From assembly GCF_900112615.1 (NCBI RefSeq), contig NZ_FOMK01000001.1, forward strand, positions 124,001 to 188,000: a DNA stretch of 64,000 nucleotides. The letters are read 5' to 3'. Positions within the stretch are counted from its first letter, which is position 1. Each line of letters starts with the position of its first letter. The translations under genes and the position numbers were made by a program. The stretch is from Chitinophaga sp. CF118 (lineage in GTDB: Bacteria > Bacteroidota > Bacteroidia > Chitinophagales > Chitinophagaceae). Below are positions 35,225 to 42,532 of the stretch, piece by piece. The notes beneath the pieces were generated by a model. It did no database searches and had not been told where the DNA came from. It saw only the letters and a program-made list of their open reading frames with translations.

Positions 35225-36157
35225 ATGAAGAAGATTGTCCGTTTATTTCTATTAGTAGCATTACTTGTAACAGCCTTTTCCTGTAAAAATAACAGTGGCT
35301 CTTACAACGATAAATCCTCGGAATCTGCCAGTAACATTATTGAATACACAAACCTGATAGTGGATATGTCCAATAACCATAATCACTACCTGGAACAAGT
35401 GGCAAATAATACCGACAAGATAGAAAGTGCTCTTCAGAAACCAGAAGACCGCTTTAGTTTTATCGGTATTACAAAACCGTTTTTAAGACCCAGTCATAAC
35501 TTCGGAAAAGTAAAAATCGATGAACCTTCTGACGATCTGAGTAAAGCTGACCAGGCGTTTTTCAAGGAAAAAGTGACCAGTTATACAACATTGTTCAATA
35601 GCATTAAAGCTTCTAATGATGAGCTCCACGATTACCTCACTGCACAGGATTATAAAGATGATAAAGGAGCTAAAGGTTTTCAGTTGATAGATACCATCCG
35701 CAGTAAAATGAAAACAGCTTATACATTAAAAAGTGAGCTGATGAAAAAGGTGGAAACTGTAGCTGATGCCAGTGAAGAAGTTATTCTGAAAGATAGTCCG
35801 CTAAAAGATTATATCATTGCGATGAAAGCGGATATGAAATCAGTACGGGAATTTATAGACCTGCTGGAACAAGGAGGTGATAAATATACCAGTATCAGTG
35901 ATAATGCAAAATCACTGTATGATGCGCTGGAAGCGGCTCAGGCTAAGCATGCCGGCATTAATACGGATAAAGCGAAAGGTGCGAATAAGGATACACAGTT
36001 CACATCTTTTTATGAAAGATTACATAGCTTTCTGCTTGATGCAAGGAAGGTGTTACGCAATGGCTCCGATAAAGGGGAATTAACAGAGAGTGATATTTCT
36101 ACGTTAAACAATGATTATGATTCGTTGATCAATTATTATAATTCTTTTAATAGTTAG
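35225..36157 (+). CDS. Helical lipoprotein, DUF3829-like
   Basis: A 310-residue lipoprotein (lipobox TAFSC, Cys20). The mature part is predicted to be almost all alpha-helical, with heptad-like runs (for example SPLKDYIIAMKADMKSVREFIDLLEQ), and contains a Phe/Pro-rich strand near 85-95 (FSFIGITKPFLRPS). The layout resembles YiiG/DUF3829 lipoproteins, whose role is unknown. It is monocistronic and ends just before a perfect hairpin shared with the convergent MBL gene. Confidence 0.7.
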   Translation: MKKIVRLFLLVALLVTAFSCKNNSGSYNDKSSESASNIIEYTNLIVDMSNNHNHYLEQVANNTDKIESALQKPEDRFSFIGITKPFLRPSHNFGKVKIDEPSDDLSKADQAFFKEKVTSYTTLFNSIKASNDELHDYLTAQDYKDDKGAKGFQLIDTIRSKMKTAYTLKSELMKKVETVADASEEVILKDSPLKDYIIAMKADMKSVREFIDLLEQGGDKYTSISDNAKSLYDALEAAQAKHAGINTDKAKGANKDTQFTSFYERLHSFLLDARKVLRNGSDKGELTESDISTLNNDYDSLINYYNSFNS

Positions 36158-36158
36158 A

Positions 36159-36212
36159 ATAAGAATGTCTTTATTTAACCTGACAGATCAGGTTAAATAA
36201 AGACATTCTTAT
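36159..36212. terminator. Perfect 25-bp palindromic hairpin between convergent genes
   Basis: Arms 36159-36183 and 36188-36212 are exact reverse complements around the loop CAGA. It starts 2 bases after the stop at 36157 and lies 39 bases from the stop of the MBL gene. No T run follows, so termination would rely on the stem alone; it may also block RNA decay. Confidence 0.7.
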
Positions 36213-36250
36213 CATTACACCATGCATACCACTGATGAGGTGGTAGATTA

Positions 36251-37216
36251 TCATTCCAGACTTTTCTTTACTCTGTTCAGTAAAAATATACCCACTCCAA
36301 TTACCGCCAGCGTTGCGGCAACTTTCAATACTAATTTCCTGTTATCTACCACTGGCAAGTATTCTACACCACTGATTCCTGTAACTGCAGGATCATCCAC
36401 ATATCTGCCGGAGCTGGGAACTGCCTGCTCCTTAAAATTTTCAGCCAGGCTGTGTAAAGCCTCCAGGTCATTTCCTCCCATAGGTCTGCCATGACCGGAT
36501 GCAACCATTGAAGGTCTTAATCCTGCCAGTGTTTTCACGGATCTCTCTGCAGCCAGCCAATCGTACGTGAAATACTTTGGCGGACCAGAGATTATCTTTT
36601 CCTGGGTGATGACGGAGATTAGTGATTCCTGACGGGTGGTAACAAATGCATCTCCTGCCAGCAATACGCCATCCCTTTCGCGGTATAAACTGATATGTCC
36701 TGGTGCATGCCCCGGTGTATGGATATACTTCCATTCATTTAATCCTGGAATCTTACCATTTTCAGGCAATAATAACAATCGCCCTTCAAGGTCAAGCGCC
36801 TGCCGGGGATACAGGAAAGATAACCAGCTGAATAATCCGCCGCCGACAGAAGAATCCGGAGGAGGGTATGCTGAACGTCCTGTCAGATAGGGAGCTTCCA
36901 GATAATGTGCATATACGGGAATATCCCATTCGTCGGACAATTTCCTTGCAGAACCTACATGATCAAAATGTCCATGAGTGAGTACAATGGCAGAAGGTGC
37001 CACCTGCGGCCAGAAGAGCTGTTCTGCAACTCTTTTAATCTTTGCAGCTGTAGAAAATAGTCCTGTATCTACCAGCACCCAATGATTACTGGAGGGATCA
37101 TGCACGAGATATACGTTTACAACTTTGTCACGTATCCCCCATACTCCCGGAGCTACATAAAACCACTCTTTCCGGATACGTTGCCTTATTATTACGTGAG
37201 TCTGTTTATTTTTCAT
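36251..37216 (-). CDS. MBL-fold metallo-hydrolase with C-terminal anchor
   Basis: A 321-residue metallo-beta-lactamase-fold protein. The metal motif THGHFDH (H81, H83, D85, H86) is complete; later ligands are in HTPGHAPGHISL, AGDAF and SGHGRPMGG. A single hydrophobic helix at the C-terminus (about 292-312, VLKVAATLAVIGVGIFLLN) followed by basic residues suggests tail anchoring. The substrate is unknown. The start lies 45 bases after the rtcB stop on the same strand, so co-transcription with rtcB is possible; many RNA-processing nucleases share this fold, but lactonase-type activity is equally likely. Confidence 0.85.
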   Translation of the reverse strand: MKNKQTHVIIRQRIRKEWFYVAPGVWGIRDKVVNVYLVHDPSSNHWVLVDTGLFSTAAKIKRVAEQLFWPQVAPSAIVLTHGHFDHVGSARKLSDEWDIPVYAHYLEAPYLTGRSAYPPPDSSVGGGLFSWLSFLYPRQALDLEGRLLLLPENGKIPGLNEWKYIHTPGHAPGHISLYRERDGVLLAGDAFVTTRQESLISVITQEKIISGPPKYFTYDWLAAERSVKTLAGLRPSMVASGHGRPMGGNDLEALHSLAENFKEQAVPSSGRYVDDPAVTGISGVEYLPVVDNRKLVLKVAATLAVIGVGIFLLNRVKKSLE

Positions 37217-37261
37217 ATGTGCCAGGAATTAACACTGTACCACATACAAAAGTGATACCGT

Positions 37262-38689
37262 TTAATCTTCACTGCTACCATCATCTGCCATTCTCACTAT
37301 CCGTGGATGAAACTTAGCCACTACATCCACCAATTCCTTTTGTGCATCCATCACCATATTGATGTCTTTATAAGCCATCGGCGCTTCATCCCGTCCAGCT
37401 CCTATCAGAGTTACCTCATTCTCTTTCAGTGCGGCAACCATCTCATCTTTTGATATGTTGTTAATGGCCATTGTACGGCTCATTTGCCGACCAGCCCCAT
37501 GAGAAGCTGAATTTAGAGCACCCTCTACCCCTTTTCCGCGCACCAGGAAGCCCGGTGCCGTCATAGAGCCGGGAATGATCCCCATCACTCCTTTGGCGGC
37601 AGGAGTAGCCCCTTTACGGTGTACAATCACTTCTTCCCCATTCCACATTTCTTTCCATGCGAAATTATGGTGGTTTTCTACTTTCGCCAGCAGGTTTCCT
37701 CCAATAGCTCTTGCCAGTTTGTTATGGATTATTTCATGAGAAGCAGATGCATAATCACCTGCCAGATTCATGGCCAGCCAGTATTCCTGTCCGGATTCAG
37801 TATTCAGATCCAGGTAAGCCAGGTTGGACGCCTTCTGAGGTAGCTTGCACAGTTGCTTTGCCAATCGTGTATAATATCCTGCAATTGTAGCTCCCATACC
37901 ACGGGAACCGGAATGTGACAATAAAGCTACATAACTTCCCTTCTCAATATTCAGCACTTCATCCTTTTCAGCAAATTCAATGATACCCCATTCCACAAAG
38001 TGATTTCCCCCTCCGGAAGTTCCCAGCTGGGAATATGCCTTATCCTTCAACTGACTGACAAATTGTGTCATGTTAAATGTTGAATTGTCCAGTACGGCAT
38101 GCTGGGATCTATCTCTATGCTGATAACCGTGACCGGCACCAAACCTCGTATGTGCTATCAGCTCACGCTTATATTTTGCATGATTTTCATTGAAATGACT
38201 TCCCGGAATATCAAATATTGATAAGGCCATTCTGCAACCTATATCTACACCTACTCCATAAGGAATTACCGCATTCCTTGCCGCCAATACACCTCCAATT
38301 GGCAATCCATACCCCTGATGCGCATCCGGCATTAAAGCCCCGGCAACAGTTACCGGTAATGTCATGGCAATATTCATCTGGTCTTTAGCCCCTTTACCAA
38401 TATTTGCATCGCCATATACCGCATACTTACCGGCTACTGTTTTCAGTGCAATTGTATCATCTGCAGGAGCATTCGCTTCCTCTATGATCTTTGTAGCAAG
38501 TTCTTCCAGTACAGGATCATCCAGGAAGTTTTCCGGATTATTTTTAACATCTTTAAACAGAGCTATCACCGTAGTGGCCTGCTGCTCTTTATAATGAGCA
38601 TTTAATATATCCAGCGCCAGCCCCAGAATCCTTCCCTCTGCATATCCTACGGCTATAAGATCATTCCCGTTTATTGTATTTGTTTTCAT
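37262..38689 (-). CDS. rtcB: RtcB-family RNA ligase
   Basis: A 475-residue protein starting at ATG 38689 (an in-frame TTG at 38704 would add five residues and run into the promoter). RtcB joins RNA ends with 3'-phosphate or 2',3'-cyclic phosphate to 5'-OH, using GTP and manganese. Key motifs are present: DAHQGYGLPIGG, GVGVDIGC (metal Cys; family Gly is Arg after it), GGGNHF, HSGSRG, and the guanylated His in SHGAGRQMSR (about residue 397). It shares a 20-bp upstream element with the RING gene at 39336-41573. No archease gene is visible in the window. Confidence 0.95.
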   Translation of the reverse strand: MKTNTINGNDLIAVGYAEGRILGLALDILNAHYKEQQATTVIALFKDVKNNPENFLDDPVLEELATKIIEEANAPADDTIALKTVAGKYAVYGDANIGKGAKDQMNIAMTLPVTVAGALMPDAHQGYGLPIGGVLAARNAVIPYGVGVDIGCRMALSIFDIPGSHFNENHAKYKRELIAHTRFGAGHGYQHRDRSQHAVLDNSTFNMTQFVSQLKDKAYSQLGTSGGGNHFVEWGIIEFAEKDEVLNIEKGSYVALLSHSGSRGMGATIAGYYTRLAKQLCKLPQKASNLAYLDLNTESGQEYWLAMNLAGDYASASHEIIHNKLARAIGGNLLAKVENHHNFAWKEMWNGEEVIVHRKGATPAAKGVMGIIPGSMTAPGFLVRGKGVEGALNSASHGAGRQMSRTMAINNISKDEMVAALKENEVTLIGAGRDEAPMAYKDINMVMDAQKELVDVVAKFHPRIVRMADDGSSED

Positions 38690-38693
38690 ATTA

Positions 38694-38701
38694 CAAAGCT
38701 G
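38694..38701 (-). promoter_or_regulatory. Possible -7 element of rtcB
   Basis: Read on the minus strand, CAGCTTTG matches TAnnTTTG at all but one fixed position and lies 9 bases after the shared palindrome. Transcription would begin at or next to ATG 38689, giving a leaderless mRNA. Confidence 0.4.
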
Positions 38702-38710
38702 CAAAACATG

Positions 38711-38730
38711 TACGCAGTTTTTTTGCGCAG
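38711..38730 (-). promoter_or_regulatory. Shared palindromic operator upstream of rtcB
   Basis: Twenty bases on the plus strand, TACGCAG-TTTTTT-TGCGCAG, identical at 17 of 20 positions to the element at 41861-41880. It lies 22 bases before ATG 38689, over the expected -33 region. Confidence 0.6.
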
Positions 38731-38906
38731 ATAAAAAAGTTTTTAAAACTATTATGGGAGGTCTGGTGTTAATACATATGCCGGAGGCCGCTAAATTACT
38801 GGCATATAAAGTGTTATACTCCTGTTACCCCTGTGCCTCAAGATTTTTTCTAAAGCTAAAAAAGCTATTTTAAAAAACCTGTAATTCACACAAAAAAGTT
38901 TGTTTT

Positions 38907-39239
38907 ATGAAAAAGTTATTAATTGTTTCTGCTGTAATTCTTATGTGCGCAGGTAACATTTTTGCCCAGGATAGCACAACTATGAAAGGCAAAAAAATGC
39001 ATCACACTGAACAGGCTGGTAAAAAAATGAAAGACTGTGTTATGATGGATGAGGGAAAAATGTGGGTGATGAAAGGAGGAAAAACAACGGAAATGACTAA
39101 AGAAATGACCATGACTAATGGTACTAAAGTTATGACAGACGGATCTGTAAAAATGAAAGACGGAAAAACAACGATGATGAAAGATGGTGACTGTATAATG
39201 ATGAGTGGAAAGATGAAAAAGAAGGATGGTGGTATGTAA
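38907..39239 (+). CDS. Secreted Met/Lys-rich protein (DUF6799-like)
   Basis: A 110-residue protein with signal peptide 1-20 (NIFAQ). The mature part is built of short repeats rich in Met, Lys, Gly and Thr (GKMWVMKGGKTTEMTKEMTMTNGTKVMTDGSVKMKDGK), containing units of the form V-M-x-x-G-x-x-x-x-MT. This matches the DUF6799 type of Bacteroidota periplasmic proteins. The function is unknown; the density of Met and His would suit metal binding. Divergent from rtcB and followed by a strong terminator. Confidence 0.75.
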   Translation: MKKLLIVSAVILMCAGNIFAQDSTTMKGKKMHHTEQAGKKMKDCVMMDEGKMWVMKGGKTTEMTKEMTMTNGTKVMTDGSVKMKDGKTTMMKDGDCIMMSGKMKKKDGGM

Positions 39240-39253
39240 TACTATAAAATTAT

Positions 39254-39298
39254 AAAAAAGGGCTGTATCCTCGTAAGTGAGATACAGCCCCTTTTTTT
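39254..39298 (+). terminator. Intrinsic terminator
   Basis: GGGCTGTATC (39260-39269) pairs with GATACAGCCC (39281-39290), flanked by an A run and a T run. It can serve both the plus gene (stop 39239) and the convergent RING gene (stop 39336). Confidence 0.85.
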
Positions 39299-39335
39299 AT
39301 TCGGATGCCTTAATGGAACCATGTAATTATTATTT

Positions 39336-41573
39336 TTAGTCTACCAGCAACTTTGTTACTGCTGCTGTATTTGAGGCCCACTCAACCGTATACACCTCAT
39401 CTGCCACTGCTGTATCTGTTAACACCAGGCCCTGGGCTGCTGCTTTAATCTTCAGTAAATTACCGATGCTCAATTTGGTATTTAACCGTTGCATAATAGC
39501 GGTAACATTTGCCACATCCAGGTTTTGTACTACCTGTCCGCCAAAAGGCATCTCCAGCCAGATGATTTCACGGCTTTGTACGTCCAGCACACCGAATACC
39601 AATCCTTTTGATAAGTTATTCACGATGCGTACCTGGTGCTGTACACAGGATGGATCATAAGCTACACCGGTGCGTTCAGAGATCTTCATTGGATACTTAC
39701 TATTCATCCATCCCACCACCAAATTAGGCGTGATACTACCGGCCGTGTAGGCATTACAGGTAAATGTTACATAGATGGCGCCTGCCTTTTGCAGTGAAAT
39801 TAAATCTATGTCAATATACTCCGCAGTACCTATCTTTTCCGGAATATGCCTGATATCACCGCTATGCTTACATCCAAATGGAGTTAAGGAACTGAAGGAA
39901 CAAATATTTGTTTTATCCTTGTAAGCGATCATACAGCTAAGATCCATATCCAGGTGCTGTGCCTTTAATCCCACTCCCCATTGCATAAATAAACGAACAG
40001 TATCTCCTTCTACAGCGAAACGGGTTCCCTGTAATGCTACCGGCATATCCTGCACTGTTTCACTTCTGTCTCCGATTGCTACCGGAATCTTATACAGCAA
40101 TGGGTCTATATACATAGAGGTATGCGCATTCTCTATCGCTGCAAAACGGCGCTGAACAGCAAGTTCTGATAAAGATTCCACAACCAGCTTCATTGACGCC
40201 AGCTCCTCATAATTGTATATTGACAGTAACGAATGAGCTGGTATTGTTTTACTATTACCTCCCAATGGTTTTACTATACGGTCTATTGAAAAATTGAAAT
40301 AATTATCTGCATACATACCCAGTGTTAACACTAATCGTGCAGGTACTTTGTCAATCACTTCCTTAAAGGCCGCAATAGTATCATCCGGACCAAACCACAG
40401 CATATTGGCAAACAGGGAACGGGCAAACAGGCCAGGGCGCTGCTTAAGTAGTTCCATTGTTTTCTCCATATCAGACCGTAAGCGGTAATGATTCACACGT
40501 CCCTGCCAAACAGTATATGCTTCATTATAAAAGTAATCCAGCAGCTCCTTCAACTTTTCAAAACCAGAACGTTTACTATATTCTGCCAAACGCAAAGCGC
40601 GGATGAAACGGATCCACATGGCACGTTTAGGATGCATGATCTCGCACATACGCTCCAGATCCATATCCATATTATTCAACCAACCAGCTACCATAAGGCA
40701 TTGCTTACGGTTGTATTTTAATTTTAATCCCGCTTTTGTGAACATCTGTGCAATAGCACTTTTATCCTGCTCCGGACGAATATGCTGGTGATTATTTTTA
40801 TGCCTCTTCAGGATCGTTTTAGGTTCAATTATCTGTAAGAAACCAGTATGCTTATACCACAGGTAACGTAATACATCTGCAGGAGATGAAAATAATACCT
40901 GCGCTTTTTCGGCATCCTGCTGTTCTACCAGCGTATCTATTACCAGCATCAATGTTTCCTTCATTCCTACATTTGCGGCAGGCAAAGGGAAATGTGCCAG
41001 TAATATTTTAAGACTATCTATTTGTGTTGCATCCAGTGCTGTTTTAGATGCCAACAAATCTGCCAGGAAAGCCTGTGCATCTGCAGTTGTCCATTTCTCA
41101 AGTACTTTCAATTTGCTACCCTGACCAGTATGTTCCAATTCTCCATATTGAAAAGTTGCTCCGCAAAAAGGACACCCATTATAACGTTCCAGGGGAAAGG
41201 TATGAGCTGGAATTATATGACCGCATGGTAAAGCAGTACCTCTTCCTCCAAAGAAATTATTAAAGGCCGTAATTAAATGATCCAGGACAGATTCTCCTGT
41301 AGGTACATTCCAACCTTTCACCAGTGGTGTCCAGTTTTTATTCATTCCCATTACATCACGCAATGTTTCCAGGATTTCTTCCTGTACTGCCACGGTAGTT
41401 GCGTTTAACGCCTTTAACAGCTCAGGCCCTACTCCATATCCCAGTTTTGCCAGATTGGCTACCAGTATCGCAGTACGATCCAGTAACATTTTATTCTCAT
41501 GCTGCGCTATTCCATCTGGAATAATAATTGCCTGCTGGCGTAAACTAACTTTTAATAACTTGTTCATTATCAT
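39336..41573 (-). CDS. MXAN_6230/SCO0854-type RING-like domain protein
   Basis: A 745-residue cytoplasmic protein of the family named after MXAN_6230/SCO0854. The N-terminus reads IIIPDGIAQHENKMLLDRTAIL. A RING-like zinc site is at 117-137: PCGHIIP (C117, H119), H124 and CPFC (C134, C137). The remainder is a long, mostly helical repeat region with a beta-rich C-terminal part. No nuclease or ligase motif is visible; it is probably a scaffold. Such proteins tend to occur with RtcB, SPFH/band-7 or TROVE proteins. Here the gene shares an upstream element with rtcB and has a tRNA-like RNA in its leader, so it may bind that RNA (inference). Confidence 0.8.
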   Translation of the reverse strand: MIMNKLLKVSLRQQAIIIPDGIAQHENKMLLDRTAILVANLAKLGYGVGPELLKALNATTVAVQEEILETLRDVMGMNKNWTPLVKGWNVPTGESVLDHLITAFNNFFGGRGTALPCGHIIPAHTFPLERYNGCPFCGATFQYGELEHTGQGSKLKVLEKWTTADAQAFLADLLASKTALDATQIDSLKILLAHFPLPAANVGMKETLMLVIDTLVEQQDAEKAQVLFSSPADVLRYLWYKHTGFLQIIEPKTILKRHKNNHQHIRPEQDKSAIAQMFTKAGLKLKYNRKQCLMVAGWLNNMDMDLERMCEIMHPKRAMWIRFIRALRLAEYSKRSGFEKLKELLDYFYNEAYTVWQGRVNHYRLRSDMEKTMELLKQRPGLFARSLFANMLWFGPDDTIAAFKEVIDKVPARLVLTLGMYADNYFNFSIDRIVKPLGGNSKTIPAHSLLSIYNYEELASMKLVVESLSELAVQRRFAAIENAHTSMYIDPLLYKIPVAIGDRSETVQDMPVALQGTRFAVEGDTVRLFMQWGVGLKAQHLDMDLSCMIAYKDKTNICSFSSLTPFGCKHSGDIRHIPEKIGTAEYIDIDLISLQKAGAIYVTFTCNAYTAGSITPNLVVGWMNSKYPMKISERTGVAYDPSCVQHQVRIVNNLSKGLVFGVLDVQSREIIWLEMPFGGQVVQNLDVANVTAIMQRLNTKLSIGNLLKIKAAAQGLVLTDTAVADEVYTVEWASNTAAVTKLLVD

Positions 41574-41621
41574 TCAATTTATAATCAGATAATTTTGTTA
41601 CTGTTTTTTCCAAAGTAAAAT

Positions 41622-41642
41622 AGAAGTAAGTAACAATTGACC
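41622..41642. repeat. 21-bp repeat, copy 1 (downstream of tRNA-like)
   Basis: AGAAGTAAGT-N5-TTGACC on the plus strand. Read in the direction of transcription it lies between the tRNA-like element and the RING start codon. Flanking bases TTTTTCCAAAGT also resemble the flank of copy 3. Confidence 0.7.
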
Positions 41643-41653
41643 TTAACTATCAG

Positions 41654-41772
41654 TGAAGCAGGTTGGACTCGAACCAACGACCTAAGAATCCCTTTAGAAG
41701 TAAGTTCTAATTGACCATAACGGTAATGTTAAAACTTTAAATCTTTGCTCTAACCACCTGAGCTACTGCTTC
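41654..41772 (-). ncRNA. tRNA-like RNA with enlarged anticodon arm
   Basis: Minus-strand 119-nt element. Acceptor stem GAAGCAG/CTGCTTC is a perfect 7 bp, followed by discriminator A and no encoded CCA. U8-A9 is present, D arm GCTC-AGGTGGTTA-GAGC, T arm GTTGG-TTCGAGT-CCAAC and the 5-nt variable loop AGGTC are canonical. In place of the 17-nt anticodon arm are 62 nt closed by AAGA/TCTT and holding two small hairpins, TAAC/GTTA and TTAGAA-CTTAC-TTCTAA. There is no standard anticodon loop. It lies about 65 nt into the leader of the RING gene. Alternatives: a decayed tRNA, or a pre-tRNA with a 45-nt intron. Confidence 0.8.
41696..41716. repeat. 21-bp repeat, copy 2 (inside tRNA-like)
   Basis: AGAAGTAAGT-N5-TTGACC, entirely within the sequence that replaces the anticodon arm. 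Similarity to copy 1 continues past the motif (TTGACC, one variable base, TAAC). Confidence 0.7.
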
Positions 41773-41813
41773 AAAATGTGGGTAATTGGATAAGTAATCT
41801 TTTTCAAAGTTGG

Positions 41814-41834
41814 AGAAGTAACTTACCCTTGACC
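41814..41834. repeat. 21-bp repeat, copy 3 (upstream of tRNA-like)
   Basis: AGAAGTAACT-N5-TTGACC, close to the predicted transcription start of the RING gene. Shares TTTTTC and AAAGT flanks with copy 1. Confidence 0.65.
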
Positions 41835-41842
41835 CGACAGTG

Positions 41843-41850
41843 CAAATATG
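41843..41850 (-). promoter_or_regulatory. Possible -7 element of the RING gene
   Basis: Minus-strand CATATTTG, one mismatch from TAnnTTTG, 10 bases after the palindrome. Transcription from near 41837 would give a leader of about 264 nt that contains the whole tRNA-like element. Confidence 0.45.
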
Positions 41851-41860
41851 CATGTACATA

Positions 41861-41880
41861 TACGCAGTCTTTCTGCGTAG
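41861..41880 (-). promoter_or_regulatory. Shared palindromic operator upstream of RING gene
   Basis: TACGCAG-TCTTT-CTGCGTA is a perfect 7-bp inverted repeat, and the 20-base block matches the rtcB element at 17 positions. Both also have CATGTA next to the block on the promoter side. It is either a regulator binding site or a specialised -33 region. Confidence 0.6.
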
Positions 41881-41940
41881 TTCATTTTTTCCTGTAAAAA
41901 ACTTATTATACTACTGATAATCAATATGAAAATATTTAAA

Positions 41941-41948
41941 TATCTTTG
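41941..41948 (+). promoter_or_regulatory. -7 element giving a leaderless mRNA
   Basis: TATCTTTG is an exact TAnnTTTG match and ends 5 bases before ATG 41954. Transcription should begin at or next to the start codon. Confidence 0.5.
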
Positions 41949-41953
41949 TTTTT

Positions 41954-42532
41954 ATGAGCAATGGGGAGATACTGCACCAGCATAAGAGGTTTGAAAACAT
42001 CAGTTATGAGGACAAAATAGTAGAGGGGCGGGAGTTTTATGACTGCACCTTTTACAAGTCTAACCTGAAAGGATGTACCTTTCTTGAATGTACTTTTGAG
42101 AAATGTACTTTTGAAGATTGTGACCTCTCATTGATCAAAGTTAAACGTACGGCATTGACAGGTATAAAAGTGATCAATTCAAAAGCTATTGGTATCTTAT
42201 GGTGCGATGCCAGCAATCCTTTTTCGATCAGCTTTAATAATTCACAAATCAGTTACTCTAATTTTTACGGGAAGAACCTGAAGAAAAGTCAGTTCATTAA
42301 ATGTATAGGAGAAGATATGGATTTCAGTGAATGTAATCTTAGCAGTGCGAATTTTACCGGTACAGATTTAAGAAATGTCCGGTTCTTTAATACTGATCTT
42401 ACCGGGGCTAACTTTGTAGATGCAGAGAATTACTTTATAGATCCTAAAACCAATAAAGTAAAGAATGCCAGATTTAATTTACCCGGCGCCCTTTCTTTTC
42501 TGGCAGCATTAGATATTGTACTTGTTGACTGA
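41954..42532 (+). CDS. Pentapeptide-repeat protein
   Basis: A 192-residue protein with two blocks of A(D/N)LxX-type pentapeptide repeats, about 27-60 (FYDCTFYKSNLKGCTFLECTF) and 90-145 (SYSNFYGKNLKKSQF, SECNLSSANFTGTDLRNVRF), separated by a less regular segment. The fold is a right-handed square beta-helix, as in Qnr and McbG, which mimic DNA and protect gyrase. Many pentapeptide proteins have no such role, so function is open. Its stop and the stop of the convergent methyltransferase gene share the palindrome TGATCA. Confidence 0.85.
   Translation: MSNGEILHQHKRFENISYEDKIVEGREFYDCTFYKSNLKGCTFLECTFEKCTFEDCDLSLIKVKRTALTGIKVINSKAIGILWCDASNPFSISFNNSQISYSNFYGKNLKKSQFIKCIGEDMDFSECNLSSANFTGTDLRNVRFFNTDLTGANFVDAENYFIDPKTNKVKNARFNLPGALSFLAALDIVLVD

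Noticed and set aside
36468..36734. 88-codon frame within the MBL hydrolase gene
   Set aside because: Overlaps the metal-binding region of the MBL gene in another frame; no independent support.
41654..41772. Functional tRNA interrupted by a group I or group II intron
   Set aside because: Only about 45 extra nt are present, far too few for a self-splicing intron, and no intact anticodon loop results from any obvious excision.
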